NCBI GenBank assembly: GCA_902793845.1
Contig: CADBFE010000005.1
Span: forward strand, 1 to 47,727
Direction of reading: 5' to 3'
Origin: an uncultured Lachnospiraceae bacterium
Lineage (GTDB): Bacteria; Bacillota; Clostridia; Lachnospirales; Lachnospiraceae
DNA: 47,727 bases
Below, piece by piece: positions 1 through 9,725 of this stretch. The position numbers and the translations under genes are program-made. Each line of letters begins with the position of its first letter. The stretch's first letter is position 1. The notes under the pieces were generated by a model. It was not told the origin of the DNA, searched no databases, and worked only from the letters and a program-made list of their open reading frames with translations.

Positions 1-633
1 CAGTATCTCTATGACCTTCTGAAAATGAAAGAAAAGTACTCGAGGGATATATGGATCTCATTTGGTATAGAGCTCGGCGTCCAGACAGATATCGCCAGGA
101 AACTTGCCATTTATTCCAAGAGTCATGATTTTGATTTCATCATTGCCTCATCGCACCTTTGCAATAAAAAGGATCCGTACTGGCCTGAGTTTTATGAAGG
201 CAGAGATGAAAAGGAAGCATACCATGAGTATTTTAAGTATGAGGCTGAATGCATAAAGGCTTTCAGAAATTTTGACAGCTACGGTCATCTCGATTACGTG
301 CTCCGCTACGGACCAAACAAAGATGCAAACTTTACGATGGCGGAATACGGTGATGACATCGATGTGATCTTAAAACTCCTCATTGATAATGAAAAGGCCC
401 TTGAAGTAAATACAGGCGGATTTAATAAATGTCTTGATCATCCCAATCCCAGAGAGGAGATACTTAAAAGATATAAGGAACTCGGCGGAGAACTCATCAC
501 TATAGGAAGCGATGCCCATAGACCGGAGGATATCGGATTTGCTTATGACAGGACAGAGGCACTACTTAAGGATCTTGGATACAAGTATTATGCTGTTTAC
601 AAGCAGAGACTGCCTGAGATGTACAACTTATAA
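1..633 (+). CDS. hisK: Histidinol-phosphatase, PHP family (5' end outside window)
   Basis: The reading frame is open from base 1, so the start lies upstream; about 210 residues of a normally ~260-270 residue protein are present. It hydrolyses L-histidinol phosphate to histidinol in histidine synthesis, in the cytoplasm, using a polynuclear metal site. The metal-binding PHP motifs are visible in order: GIELG near the visible N terminus, IIASSHLC, the YGHLDYVLRYG block, EVNTGG, and the terminal GSDAHRPEDIG motif whose Asp and His are metal ligands. This order matches the HisK/HisJ (YtvP) branch rather than DNA-polymerase PHP domains. The next gene starts 23 bases downstream behind its own ribosome site and is not a his gene. 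The gene symbol rests on the family; other small-phosphate substrates remain possible. Confidence 0.85.
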   Translation, partial: QYLYDLLKMKEKYSRDIWISFGIELGVQTDIARKLAIYSKSHDFDFIIASSHLCNKKDPYWPEFYEGRDEKEAYHEYFKYEAECIKAFRNFDSYGHLDYVLRYGPNKDANFTMAEYGDDIDVILKLLIDNEKALEVNTGGFNKCLDHPNPREEILKRYKELGGELITIGSDAHRPEDIGFAYDRTEALLKDLGYKYYAVYKQRLPEMYNL

Positions 634-656
634 GCTATGACAGGGGGTAACAGATT

Positions 657-1589
657 TTGAAGGAACATGAATTTACTCTTGAATCGGAGATAGACGGACT
701 GAAGATATCATGTCTCATGATACAGCCAAACTGCCCGCCAAGGGGTATTGTCCAGATAGTACACGGAATGTGTGAATACAAGGAGCGATACAGGGACTTT
801 ATGTCCTTTCTCTCCTGCAGCGGGTACATAACCGTGATCCACGATCACAGAGGTCACGGAAAAAGCCTTGAGTCGGCGGAGGACCTGGGATATATGTATG
901 ACGGAGGTGCGGCAGCCCTCGTAGCAGATACATATGCAGTCACAAAATATGCCAAGGAATATGCTGCACAAAACTACGGCGAACATGATCTGCCATATAC
1001 TCTCATAGGTCACAGCATGGGCTCTATGGTAGTCAGATGCTATATAAAGAGATATGACGGAGAGATAGACAAACTCTTTGTAATGGGATGTCCGTCAAAG
1101 CTTAAGGGCATGAAGAGCGGTATGGCTCTTATAAAATTCTTAGAGAGTATTAAGGGCGGCAAATCAAGGTCAAAGCTGATCGATTATATTGCAATCAAGT
1201 CAAACTACGAAAAACGCTTCAGAAAAGAGGGGCTCCATGCGTGGGTTAACTCTGACAGGGAGTCGGTTAAAGCATACAATGACGATCCGCTTTGCAATTT
1301 CACTTTTACATTAAACGGATATGAGAATCTCGTCAGACTGTCGATGGAGACGTATTTAAAAAAGGGATATGGCATGAAAAATCCCGGTCTTTATATCAGA
1401 TTTTTATCGGGAGAGGACGATCCCTGTGCCATCAGTAAAAAAGATGTGGGTAAGGCCATGGCAATCCTTAAAAAAGCCGGATATACAAATGTCCGGGGTA
1501 AAATGTATAAAAAGATGCGCCATGAGATATTAAACGAGCCGGATCATATGAGAGTATACAGCGATATCCTTGAGATGATTGGGGAATGA
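657..1589 (+). CDS. Alpha/beta hydrolase, monoacylglycerol lipase-like (Hydrolase_4 family)
   Basis: A 310-residue cytoplasmic serine hydrolase. The nucleophile elbow GHSMG places the catalytic Ser at about residue 120; HDHRGHGKS (62-70) is the typical loop before it; SGEDDPC and the C-terminal RHEILNE motif supply the probable acid and His. These features fit the family of monoglyceride lipases and lysophospholipases. No ATG lies in frame for the first 20 residues, so I take TTG at 657, which has GGGGG (642-646) at normal spacing. The stop (1587-1589) is one base before the glycerol kinase ATG, so the two are surely co-translated. I infer release of glycerol from monoacylglycerol or a related ester that the kinase then traps. 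Substrate is not proven by sequence. Confidence 0.8.
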   Translation: MKEHEFTLESEIDGLKISCLMIQPNCPPRGIVQIVHGMCEYKERYRDFMSFLSCSGYITVIHDHRGHGKSLESAEDLGYMYDGGAAALVADTYAVTKYAKEYAAQNYGEHDLPYTLIGHSMGSMVVRCYIKRYDGEIDKLFVMGCPSKLKGMKSGMALIKFLESIKGGKSRSKLIDYIAIKSNYEKRFRKEGLHAWVNSDRESVKAYNDDPLCNFTFTLNGYENLVRLSMETYLKKGYGMKNPGLYIRFLSGEDDPCAISKKDVGKAMAILKKAGYTNVRGKMYKKMRHEILNEPDHMRVYSDILEMIGE

Positions 1590-1590
1590 T

Positions 1591-3066
1591 ATGAGCGGAA
1601 AATATATTATGTCTTTTGATGCAGGTACCACATCGGTACGTGCGATCATCTTTGATAAGGAAAGCCATGTGGTGAGTGTGGCCCAGAAGGAATTTGAGCA
1701 GATTTATCCAAAGCCCGGATGGGTGGAGCATAATCCCATTGAGATATGGTCGGCCCAGGTCGGCGTGGCCAGTGAAGCCATGGCAAAAGCCGGCGTGACG
1801 TATGAGAATATCGAAGCCATCGGCATCACTAACCAGAGGGAAACCACGATAGTATGGGACAGGCAGACGGGCCAGCCCGTATATAACGGCATCGTGTGGC
1901 AGTGCAGACGTACAGCCGACTATTGCAATTCCATCGCTGATCATAAAAAGAGCATAAAAGAAAAAACAGGACTTGTACTCGATCCCTATTTCTCAGCAAC
2001 AAAATTAAAATGGATACTCGATAATGTAGAGGGCGTCAGGGAGAGGGCTGAAAAAGGCGACCTGTTATTTGGCACAGTTGAGACATGGCTTATCTGGAAG
2101 CTGACAAAAGGATCGGCTCATGTCACTGACTACTCAAACGCATCGCGGACAATGCTCTTTAACATAAATACGCTAAAGTGGGATGAGGATATATTAAAGT
2201 TTCTTGGTATCCCCAGAGTAATGCTGCCAAAACCTGTGCCAAACAGCATGATTTACGGCGAGACAGCTCCCGAGTTTTTCGGCGGCAGGATCAGGATTGC
2301 CGGAGCCGCGGGAGATCAGCAGGCGGCGCTTTTTGGACAGAAATGTTTTGAGATAGGCGACCTTAAAAATACCTACGGTACAGGCTGCTTTCTGCTTATG
2401 AATGTCGGTGAGAAACCTGTATTTTCTGATGAATCTTTAGTCACCACTGTTGCGTGGGGATTAGACGGAAAAGTTAATTATGCCCTTGAAGGATCCGTAT
2501 TTATCGGAGGAGCCGTTGTAAAGTGGCTCCGTGATGAGATGGGTATGATAGTCAACGTGGCCGATACAAACGAGCTTGCCATGAAGGTTAATGACACAAA
2601 CGGATGCTATGTAGTCCCGGCATTTACAGGACTCGGGGCTCCGTACTGGAAGCCGGAGGCGAGAGGTGTCATATGCGGACTGACAAGAGGAGTTAACAGA
2701 TATCATATTATAAGGGCATCCCTTGACTCCATTGCATATCAGGTTAATGACATCATAGAAGCCATGCAGAAATGCTTTAACGGTCATGTAAACAAACTTA
2801 AGGTAGACGGAGGGGCCAGCAAAAATGATTATCTCATGCAGACCCAGGCAGATTTAAGTGATGTATCGGTGATTCGTCCGGCAAATGTTGAGACGACAGC
2901 ACTCGGAGCCGCATATTTAGCCGGACTGGCTGTGGGATTCTGGAAGGATACAAATGAAATTTCCGTTGAAAACGGAGATGCTTCAGAGTTCGTCCCGAAA
3001 ATAGAACCCGGTAAGCGCTCCGATATGCTAAAGGGATGGAAAGAAGCAGTCGGGATGCTTATTTAG
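1591..3066 (+). CDS. glpK: Glycerol kinase
   Basis: ATP + glycerol gives sn-glycerol-3-phosphate in the cytoplasm. FGGY-type sugar kinase of 491 residues, normal length. The phosphate-binding DAGTTSVRA motif is at 10-18, followed by PGWVEHNP, the NQRETT substrate loop, [18 protein letters not shown] and the C-terminal [11 protein letters not shown] and [12 protein letters not shown] signatures. An upstream in-frame TTG at 1579 exists, but ATG 1591 has GGGGA (1581-1585) at correct spacing. The gene follows the hydrolase by one base. No glpF or glpD is next to it. In enterococcal/bacillary GlpK a PTS-phosphorylated His sits just before the AGxxGDQQ segment in a His-Phe-Tyr-Gly context; here that stretch reads Glu-Phe-Phe-Gly, so this regulatory His seems absent. 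Confidence 0.95.
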   Translation: MSGKYIMSFDAGTTSVRAIIFDKESHVVSVAQKEFEQIYPKPGWVEHNPIEIWSAQVGVASEAMAKAGVTYENIEAIGITNQRETTIVWDRQTGQPVYNGIVWQCRRTADYCNSIADHKKSIKEKTGLVLDPYFSATKLKWILDNVEGVRERAEKGDLLFGTVETWLIWKLTKGSAHVTDYSNASRTMLFNINTLKWDEDILKFLGIPRVMLPKPVPNSMIYGETAPEFFGGRIRIAGAAGDQQAALFGQKCFEIGDLKNTYGTGCFLLMNVGEKPVFSDESLVTTVAWGLDGKVNYALEGSVFIGGAVVKWLRDEMGMIVNVADTNELAMKVNDTNGCYVVPAFTGLGAPYWKPEARGVICGLTRGVNRYHIIRASLDSIAYQVNDIIEAMQKCFNGHVNKLKVDGGASKNDYLMQTQADLSDVSVIRPANVETTALGAAYLAGLAVGFWKDTNEISVENGDASEFVPKIEPGKRSDMLKGWKEAVGMLI

Positions 3067-3074
3067 TCATATTA

Positions 3075-3083
3075 TGGTAAAAT
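3075..3083 (+). promoter_or_regulatory. Extended -10 element for the lipoprotein gene
   Basis: TGG-TAAAAT forms a TGn-extended -10 box 30 bases ahead of the ATG at 3114. No convincing -35 hexamer is placed 17 bases upstream. A ribosome site AGGAGGG is at 3102-3108. Confidence 0.4.
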
Positions 3084-3113
3084 ATAAAAACATTTTAATT
3101 CAGGAGGGAAAAA

Positions 3114-4442
3114 ATGAAAAAAAGTAAAAAACTGTTACTTGCTGTTTTGACACTGGTATTCGTATTTTCACTTAGTGCATGTGAATTTCCGGGCATGGGT
3201 GATGACAGCAAAAAGGACAAAGACGATGCAGGCAAGATCGAGGCTTCTGTAAAGAAGGTCACGGTTGATGCAGGCAGCGAGGAAATCATAGAGATTGAAA
3301 ACTATGATGACCTTAAGAAACTTAAGTTTGAAGTAGAGGATGAAGACATCGCAGAAGTAGAAGAGACAGATGACGGTGAATTTACCGTTACAGGTATATC
3401 GGAAGGTAAGACATCTGTCACATTCTCTGCAAAGGACTGTGATGATCTCACTATAAAGATCACTGTAAATGCAGGCGAGGAACCTGAACCTGTCGAGATC
3501 GAAGTATCGGTTACCGATATCGTTTTAACAGAAGGCGATTCTGCATACTTCACAATTGATAACTATGACGAATTTGACAGTCTTGATTTTGAATGTGATG
3601 ATGACGTTGCAGAGTTAAACGACATTGGAGACGGCGAGTACGAGGTAGTCGGCATCAGCGCGGGTGAGACAGAGATCGTGATTTCCGCAGAGGGAAGCGA
3701 AGAGGTTGTGATATCTGTAACATGTGAAGCACCTGAGTATGAGATCGTAGTAAATGACGAAGGCTATGTGGAATTCGGAACATATGAGCAGGACGGCGAT
3801 GATGACGAAGCTGAGCCTATTGAGTGGGTGATCCTCGATGAGAACGCTGACGGTTATCTCCTTATCACCAGATATGTAATCGATGTACAGCCTATGGACA
3901 GCAGGACATCAGGTGATGTGACATGGGAAGACTGTGAGATGAGAGAATGGCTCAACGGCGATTTCTATGATACAGCATTCTCAGATGATGAGAAGGAACT
4001 GATCGTAACGGTTACAAATGAGAACCCCGATAATGATTATTATGATATTTCCGGTGGTGAGGATACAGATGATAATGTATTTCTCTTAAGCTTTGATGAT
4101 GTCATCGAATATTATGATATGGATGTATACTCATCATCAACATACTACGGTGGTGACGAGGAACTCGTTGTAGAGGCTACGACCTGTGCACTCGATGCCG
4201 GCGTTTATGCAGAGGAGATCACACAGACAGATTTTGAAGACTGGGGCCTTGAGGATTACTACAGCGGAGACTGCATCGGCAAAACCGGTGTACTCTGGTG
4301 GCTCCGCACACCTACAGAGTCGCCTAACGGCTATCCTTCATTCTGCTTTATCCATACAGACGGAGAGGTTGGATATGACCTGTACGGTGAGGTCGGCTGC
4401 ACTGACATCGGTGTCCGCCCGGCAATCTTTATCTCAAAGTAA
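3114..4442 (+). CDS. Acidic secreted lipoprotein with two Ig-like repeats and a DUF6273 domain
   Basis: 442 residues. Residues 1-23 are a lipoprotein signal: MKKSKK, a hydrophobic run and the lipobox LSAC with the modified Cys at 23, so the protein should be tethered to the outer face of the membrane. Two related segments of ~80 residues follow (about 40-120 and 125-205), each with a start like V(K/T)xVTVxAG/LTEGD, an ENYDxL/DNYDEF block and a GISxGxTxVxxSAxxxxxL/VxIxV end: bacterial Ig-like (BIG2-type) repeats. The C-terminal ~230 residues show DUF6273 marks: EFGTYEQ, PIEWVILDE, MREWLN, WWLRTP and a final GVRPAIFIS. The whole protein is very rich in Asp and Glu. Function unknown; surface binding or adhesion is an inference. 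Single-gene unit with own ribosome site. Confidence 0.8.
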   Translation: MKKSKKLLLAVLTLVFVFSLSACEFPGMGDDSKKDKDDAGKIEASVKKVTVDAGSEEIIEIENYDDLKKLKFEVEDEDIAEVEETDDGEFTVTGISEGKTSVTFSAKDCDDLTIKITVNAGEEPEPVEIEVSVTDIVLTEGDSAYFTIDNYDEFDSLDFECDDDVAELNDIGDGEYEVVGISAGETEIVISAEGSEEVVISVTCEAPEYEIVVNDEGYVEFGTYEQDGDDDEAEPIEWVILDENADGYLLITRYVIDVQPMDSRTSGDVTWEDCEMREWLNGDFYDTAFSDDEKELIVTVTNENPDNDYYDISGGEDTDDNVFLLSFDDVIEYYDMDVYSSSTYYGGDEELVVEATTCALDAGVYAEEITQTDFEDWGLEDYYSGDCIGKTGVLWWLRTPTESPNGYPSFCFIHTDGEVGYDLYGEVGCTDIGVRPAIFISK

Positions 4443-4483
4443 ATAAAATCAATATTTTTTATCGATGTTATGTTAATTCTGTC

Positions 4484-4512
4484 TTGAATTTAATTTGGGA
4501 TTTAGATAGAAT
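4484..4512 (+). promoter_or_regulatory. Sigma-A promoter of gap
   Basis: TTGAAT (4484-4489), a 17-base spacer, then TAGAAT (4507-4512). Predicted transcript start is near 4519, giving a ~43-base leader that ends with TAGGAGGA (4544-4551) ahead of the ATG at 4562. Confidence 0.75.
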
Positions 4513-4561
4513 TATTACTGATGCAAATCAAACAAATCTTTTTTAGGAGGAATTTTAAAAA

Positions 4562-5563
4562 ATGGCAGTTAAAGTTGCAATTAACGGTTTTGGCCGTATC
4601 GGACGTCTTGCTTTCAGACAGATGTTCGGAGCAGAAGGTTATGAGGTAGTAGCTATCAACGATCTTACTTCACCTAAGATGTTAGCACATCTTCTTAAGT
4701 ATGATTCATCACAGGGTAAGTACGCTAAGGCTGACACAGTTTCAGCTGGCGAGGATTCAATCACAGTTGACGGAAAGACTCTTAAGATTTACAAAGAGCC
4801 CGACGCTAACAACTGCCCTTGGGGTGAGCTTGGTGTAGACGTAGTTCTTGAGTGCTCAGGATTCTATACATCAAAGGAGAAGGCACAGGCACATATCAAT
4901 GCCGGTGCAAAGAAGGTAGTTATCTCAGCTCCTGCCGGAAACGATCTTCCTACAATCGTTTACAACGTTAACCACAAGACACTTACAAAGGATGACAAGA
5001 TCATCTCTGCAGCTTCATGTACAACAAACTGTCTTGCACCTATGGCTAAGGCTCTTAACGACCTTGCAGGTATCAAGTCTGGTATCATGAGCACAATTCA
5101 CGCTTATACAGGTGATCAGATGATCCTTGATGGTCCTCAGAGAAAGGGTGACCTCAGAAGATCACGTGCCGGTGCAATCAACATCGTTCCTAACTCAACA
5201 GGTGCTGCAAAGGCAATCGGCCTTGTTATCCCTGAGCTTAACGGAAAGCTTATCGGATCTGCTCAGCGTGTTCCTACCCCTACAGGATCAACAACAATCC
5301 TTGTTGCTACAGTTGAGAAGTCTGTAACTAAGGAAGAGATCAACGCAGCTATGAAGGCTGCTGCTACTGAGTCATTCGGATACAACGAGGAAGAGATCGT
5401 TTCTTCAGATATCGTTGGATCTACATATGGTTCAATCTTCGATGCTACACAGACAATGGTTGGCGAGGATAACCTTGTACAGGTTGTTTCTTGGTACGAT
5501 AACGAGAACTCTTACACATCACAGATGGTAAGAACAATCAAGTACTTCGCAGAGCTTGCTTAA
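4562..5563 (+). CDS. gap: Glyceraldehyde-3-phosphate dehydrogenase, NAD-dependent, phosphorylating
   Basis: Central glycolytic enzyme converting glyceraldehyde-3-phosphate, NAD and phosphate to 1,3-bisphosphoglycerate in the cytoplasm. 333 residues, standard length. The N-terminal Rossmann motif INGFGRIGR (8-16) and the catalytic motif AASCTTN with nucleophile Cys153 are present, as are the [11 protein letters not shown] loop, [17 protein letters not shown] and [11 protein letters not shown]. The coding sequence uses a restricted codon set (mostly CTT for Leu, AAC for Asn, GCT/GCA for Ala, AAG for Lys), unlike its neighbours, as expected for a very highly expressed gene. It has its own promoter and terminator and is not linked to pgk or tpi here. 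Confidence 0.98.
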   Translation: MAVKVAINGFGRIGRLAFRQMFGAEGYEVVAINDLTSPKMLAHLLKYDSSQGKYAKADTVSAGEDSITVDGKTLKIYKEPDANNCPWGELGVDVVLECSGFYTSKEKAQAHINAGAKKVVISAPAGNDLPTIVYNVNHKTLTKDDKIISAASCTTNCLAPMAKALNDLAGIKSGIMSTIHAYTGDQMILDGPQRKGDLRRSRAGAINIVPNSTGAAKAIGLVIPELNGKLIGSAQRVPTPTGSTTILVATVEKSVTKEEINAAMKAAATESFGYNEEEIVSSDIVGSTYGSIFDATQTMVGEDNLVQVVSWYDNENSYTSQMVRTIKYFAELA

Positions 5564-5604
5564 TCAGCGGTCAGAGCGAACAAGTAACTAATTTGTTTGA
5601 TTTC

Positions 5605-5638
5605 AAAGGGCCTTTGGCGTATGCCGGAGGCCCTTTTT
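5605..5638 (+). terminator. Rho-independent terminator of gap
   Basis: Stem AAAGGGCC (5605-5612) pairs with GGCCCTTT (5629-5636), with an inner TGGC/GCCG helix in the loop, and is followed by a short T run. It lies 42 bases after the gap stop codon. Confidence 0.85.
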
Positions 5639-5663
5639 CATTTACTATACTTATAATAAATGC

Positions 5664-5723
5664 AAAAAAATATCCCATACCACGCATTGAGCTCGCTCTT
5701 AGCGTGGTATGGGATATTTTTTT
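5664..5723. repeat. Perfect 22-bp palindromic repeat, copy A (bidirectional terminator)
   Basis: Arms 5664-5685 and 5702-5723 are perfect reverse complements over 22 bp, separated by 16 bases. The left arm starts with seven A and the right ends with seven T, so on either strand it forms a GC-containing hairpin followed by T: a bidirectional terminator between gap (+) and the DUF5050 gene (-). The core TATCCCATACCACGC is clearly related to the palindrome at 32903-32959 (consensus AAAAARTATCCCMTRCCAYGC), so this is a dispersed repeat family and not just a private terminator. Confidence 0.85.
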
Positions 5724-5786
5724 GTATTCGGCAAATCTTAAATGCGTGGGTGGGTATATTTTTTGCATCTACAGATTTAAATGAAC

Positions 5787-6824
5787 TTAATACGGCTGGA
5801 ACGTACTCATACCGGAGCCTCCGAATGTAGGCACACAGTATACTGGTACGTCTTCTCCGAAGCCTTCAAAGTATGTATATGTCGATGTACAGCATATCTT
5901 TGTATAGACACCTGATGCGATGGTATCAACGGTTCCGTTATCCAGATTAACACGGCGCAGGGCATAATCGTTTACATCTACGTTTTGATAAAAGATTACA
6001 TTGCCGTAGAGGTTGTATGTATCGATACGCTCGGTCACAATCGTCTCGATGGTACCATCTGACAGGGACATGGCTTTCAGTGCATAGTTGTCATCCAGAT
6101 CAAGGTAATATACTTTTCCGTTGTAGACGGTAGGGAGATATACATTAAGCATATCAGATACAGTCGATGAGATATCTGTTGTCGTGCTGTATGTGTAGAG
6201 GTGATGATCTCCGGTCACACCGCCGTAGTAGATATTTCCGTTTGCATAGCCGCCTATCTTGATATGGTCATTAATGAGGAGCTTTTCATCTGTATTAGAT
6301 GTGGTGATCCTGTTTAAGGTGACCTTTTCGGTACCGTTTGAATCAGTCTCTTCAGTGAAGTAGGTGTAATACAGATGATTGCCTATCAGCATCATGCTGT
6401 CCGTAGTACCTCTTGCCAGTGTGAATGTACTCTTGCCATTTATATCAGTTCTGTAAAGGCCGCGGCCGCTTGCCACGTATCCGAGACCGGCCTGATTGCC
6501 GGTGGTGGAAGAATAGTAATATACATAATTCCCAGCCACATTGATAAAAGAGTTGTTGCCCCCGGCGAGCTTTCGTATATCAGTCTGCTCCGGTGTCATG
6601 ACATACAGGTTGTAGTTGTCATATGCATTGGCAAAATATACGAGACCGTTGCTCTCGGCAAAATATCCACCGTTATATATATTACCTGTTGTATTGCCGG
6701 CCAGGAGCGGATCGTTGTCAGGGATCTCATCTATCCGGGAAGTCACCTTTTTTATAAATGCCAGCAGGACTATAATTGCCGCAAATATGACAATTGCTAT
6801 TATTGCTTTGATTTTTTTATTCAT
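5787..6824 (-). CDS. Membrane-anchored DUF5050-type beta-propeller-like protein
   Basis: 345 residues. Residues 1-25 form an uncleaved N-terminal membrane anchor (MNKKIK, then a run of Ile/Val/Ala/Leu), placing the remainder outside the membrane. The rest consists of short repeated beta segments with recurring patterns such as NGLVYFAN, NYVYYY, NHLYYTYF, GNIYYGG, GKVYYLD and NVIFYQN, spaced roughly 40-45 residues apart, with intervening LY(R/T/V)x(D/M/T) strands. This is the DUF5050 pattern and suggests a propeller. No catalytic motif is evident. The start has AGAGGA at good spacing on the minus strand. It is transcribed alone, diverging from the GH2 gene and converging with gap. Function unknown; extracellular binding is a guess from the fold. 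Confidence 0.7.
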   Translation of the reverse strand: MNKKIKAIIAIVIFAAIIVLLAFIKKVTSRIDEIPDNDPLLAGNTTGNIYNGGYFAESNGLVYFANAYDNYNLYVMTPEQTDIRKLAGGNNSFINVAGNYVYYYSSTTGNQAGLGYVASGRGLYRTDINGKSTFTLARGTTDSMMLIGNHLYYTYFTEETDSNGTEKVTLNRITTSNTDEKLLINDHIKIGGYANGNIYYGGVTGDHHLYTYSTTTDISSTVSDMLNVYLPTVYNGKVYYLDLDDNYALKAMSLSDGTIETIVTERIDTYNLYGNVIFYQNVDVNDYALRRVNLDNGTVDTIASGVYTKICCTSTYTYFEGFGEDVPVYCVPTFGGSGMSTFQPY

Positions 6825-6923
6825 ATGATTATCCTCTGGGGTTTTCTTTTCACCTATATATTTATTATAATAAAAAATACGGAAAAATTAATAAAAAAGT
6901 GTCAATTTAAACGGAGAAAATAC

Positions 6924-9704
6924 ATGAAATTTATTGATTTAAAAGGTGAATGGAAAGTCGTAACAGACAGCAGTGAATCTTTTGATTCATGGCCTGAAAA
7001 TGAATGGGACAAAAATAAAAATGTCATTATGATCCCTGACTCGATAAACCACAGCAGGATAGGAATCGTGAATCATGATATCCATACAGATCATTTAACC
7101 GATGAATATGAGTTTTACGGTAATGTATGGTTTTCGAGGGAGTTTGATACTGATGATCTGTCAGGCAGGGATGTCGTATTCTATATAGAAAAGACGAGGA
7201 TATCCACTGTTTATATTGACGGGATTAAGTACGATACCCACGACAGTCTCTGCACGCCCCATTCCCACGTGATAAATACTCCGCTTAATAGAGGAACACA
7301 TCGTATAGATGTATGTATAAACAACACGAAATATAAGACAAAGGGCGGCCATATGACGAGCCCCGATACCCAGACAAACTGGACAGGAATGCTGGGGCAG
7401 GTGGGACTCTGCATTTATGAAAAGGAGCATATTAACAGTGTAAATGTATATGCCGTAAAGTCAGGGCCGGACAGAGCATATATTACAGTAAATGCACAGA
7501 CTACGGCATCATGCGGCGGCGCGCTGTTTACGATATACAGTAAAAATGCCAAAACTCTGATGGATGCCATAATCGGTGTAAAGGATACCGTATCAGGCTC
7601 TGCACCTGTCGGAGATGACGGCAGTGCTGTATTTTCCGTTGAGTTAAAGGGCGATAAGTTGTTCTGGGATGAATATGAGAGAAATCTGTTCTCATGCAGC
7701 GTCCGGCTCTCAAACGGTGAGGAGAAAGAGGTTTCGTTTGGTATCAGGACTCTTAAGGCAGAGCCCATGTGCCTAAAAATTAATGACACACCTGTATACT
7801 TAAGAGGAAAGCATGACGGCATGGTATTTCCCTTAAAAGGTTATGCACCCATGGATAAGGATGAGTGGATAAAAGTATTTAATACAGCAAAAGATTATGG
7901 CATAAACCATTACAGATTCCATACATGCTGCCCTCCTGAGGCTGCATTTACTGCAGCTGACGAGACCGGCATATATCTTGAGCCCGAGCTTCCGTTCTGG
8001 GGGACGGTGGCCGACGAGGGCGAGGAGGGATTTAACAGGGAGGAGCAGGAGTATCTCATAAGCGAGGGCTACAGAATCCTCGATGCATACGGTAACCATC
8101 CTTCGTTTATCATGCTCTCAATGGGTAATGAGCTCTGGGGATCCCATAAGAGGATAGGTGAGATGCTGGGAGGATTTAAGAAAAAAGACCCGAGGCATTT
8201 ATACTCGGGTGGCTCCAACAATTTTCAGTTTTATCCGTCTGTCCAGGAAAATGAAGATGTGCTGTCCTGTGTCCGCTTTTCAAAGGAGCGACTGATCAGG
8301 GGCTCGTATGCCATGTGTGATGCTCCCCTTGGCTATGTCCAGACAGACGAGCCGGGCAGTATGAAAAATTATGACGAAGCCATAGAACCGGCTGTTGTAA
8401 ATAAGGGTACCGATGGAAATGACGGATATGTGGATATACAGTACGGTACGGGAGTCAGACGGGTAAAGGCAGGGGAGAGCAGTGAGATAATGAGCCCGGC
8501 TACTCCGGTCATATCCCATGAAACAGGGCAGTTTTATTTCTATCCCGATTTTGACAGCGCGGATAAATATACGGGAAATTTAAAGGCTACTTACCTTGAG
8601 GCATACAGAGATAATCTTAAAGCATCGGGAGTGTATGGGGACTACAGAGCATATTACAAGGCTGTGGGTAAGCATGCCGTAAACTGTTACAGAGCCGATA
8701 TCGAGGCGCTCATGATGTCTGAAAAACTGTCGGGGTTCCAGATGCTGGACCTCCAGGATTTTCCGGGCCAGGATATCGCGCTTGTGGGAATCCTTGATGC
8801 TTTTTATGACAATAAAGGCTTTATAACTCCCGATAAATGGAGGGAGTTTTGCTCCGATACGGTAGTATATATATGTTTGCCCCGATTTGTTTACACAGAG
8901 GGTGAAACGATAAATGCGCATATCAGGCTGATAGCTGACAGATTTAATAAAATAAAATCTGCTACCTTTACAGTCAGACTTTGTGATAAAATGGGACAGA
9001 TTGTGGCTGCAAAGCATCCTGATCCCATAGTTCCGGGAAAGAGAGTATCATATGCCGGAAGTATCTCGTTTGATGAAAAACTCCGGACAGGAAAATACTA
9101 TATAAAAGCAGAATGTGTTATAAAGACTGACGAGGGCATAAAGACTGTAAAGTCAGACAGAGAGATCTGGGTATATGAAAATACCGATACTGTAATAACC
9201 GAATCTGAAATAATATCAGGTGACAGGAAATTAAAGATTGCCGGAGACTTTGAGACTGCCCTTGCCCTGAAAAATCAGGGAACTGATGTAATATGTATAC
9301 CCGAAATGCCGGAAGGCGCCATAGAGGGTACATACTGTACGGATTTCTGGAATTATTCCATGTTTTCAAAAATATCGGAAAGCCTCGGAAGGAAGCTGCC
9401 CGTGGGGACGCTGGGACTATATATCAGGGATAACGAATATCTTGATGGATTTGTGCATGATTACTATTCTACTCCCGGGTGGTATAATATCGTAATGCAC
9501 AGCCATGCAATGGAATTAAAACCTGATGAAAAAGCAGAGATAATTGCAGAAGTCATAGATAACCCTGTCAGGGCAAAACGCCTCGCACTCCTTTATATAA
9601 AGGATGGCATAGCTGTATGTTCATCAAGGCTCTGGGAGATCGGGGATAAGCCGGAGGTCAGGGCTTTTGCCAAAAGTCTGCTTGACAAAATCTGTAAAAA
9701 GTAA
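6924..9704 (+). CDS. Glycoside hydrolase family 2 protein
   Basis: 926 residues, no signal peptide, so cytoplasmic. The N-terminal sugar-binding jelly roll (LKGEWKVV ... YGNVWFSREF ... HRIDVCINN ... NWTGMLGQVGL) is followed by an Ig-like sandwich and a TIM barrel. In the barrel the acid/base Glu is in SMGNELWG (Glu403) and the probable nucleophile in SHETGQ (Glu533). NWTGMLG and HYRFHTCCPPEAAF are typical GH2 landmarks. The frame remains open far upstream over the divergent gene, but ATG 6924 with ACGGAGA (6911-6917) is the plausible start. Exact sugar (beta-galactoside, -mannoside or -glucuronide) cannot be told; the HETGQ context is unlike LacZ. The LTA-synthase-like gene follows after 21 bases, suggesting co-transcription. 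Confidence 0.85.
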   Translation: MKFIDLKGEWKVVTDSSESFDSWPENEWDKNKNVIMIPDSINHSRIGIVNHDIHTDHLTDEYEFYGNVWFSREFDTDDLSGRDVVFYIEKTRISTVYIDGIKYDTHDSLCTPHSHVINTPLNRGTHRIDVCINNTKYKTKGGHMTSPDTQTNWTGMLGQVGLCIYEKEHINSVNVYAVKSGPDRAYITVNAQTTASCGGALFTIYSKNAKTLMDAIIGVKDTVSGSAPVGDDGSAVFSVELKGDKLFWDEYERNLFSCSVRLSNGEEKEVSFGIRTLKAEPMCLKINDTPVYLRGKHDGMVFPLKGYAPMDKDEWIKVFNTAKDYGINHYRFHTCCPPEAAFTAADETGIYLEPELPFWGTVADEGEEGFNREEQEYLISEGYRILDAYGNHPSFIMLSMGNELWGSHKRIGEMLGGFKKKDPRHLYSGGSNNFQFYPSVQENEDVLSCVRFSKERLIRGSYAMCDAPLGYVQTDEPGSMKNYDEAIEPAVVNKGTDGNDGYVDIQYGTGVRRVKAGESSEIMSPATPVISHETGQFYFYPDFDSADKYTGNLKATYLEAYRDNLKASGVYGDYRAYYKAVGKHAVNCYRADIEALMMSEKLSGFQMLDLQDFPGQDIALVGILDAFYDNKGFITPDKWREFCSDTVVYICLPRFVYTEGETINAHIRLIADRFNKIKSATFTVRLCDKMGQIVAAKHPDPIVPGKRVSYAGSISFDEKLRTGKYYIKAECVIKTDEGIKTVKSDREIWVYENTDTVITESEIISGDRKLKIAGDFETALALKNQGTDVICIPEMPEGAIEGTYCTDFWNYSMFSKISESLGRKLPVGTLGLYIRDNEYLDGFVHDYYSTPGWYNIVMHSHAMELKPDEKAEIIAEVIDNPVRAKRLALLYIKDGIAVCSSRLWEIGDKPEVRAFAKSLLDKICKK

Positions 9705-9725
9705 TCTGAAAGGAGTATTGATAGT

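Noticed and set aside
6375-6923. Open frame upstream of the GH2 gene, in the same frame, extending it by 183 codons.
   Set aside because: It runs antisense to the DUF5050 gene, has no ribosome site and no GH2 similarity. ATG 6924 with ACGGAGA is the natural start.
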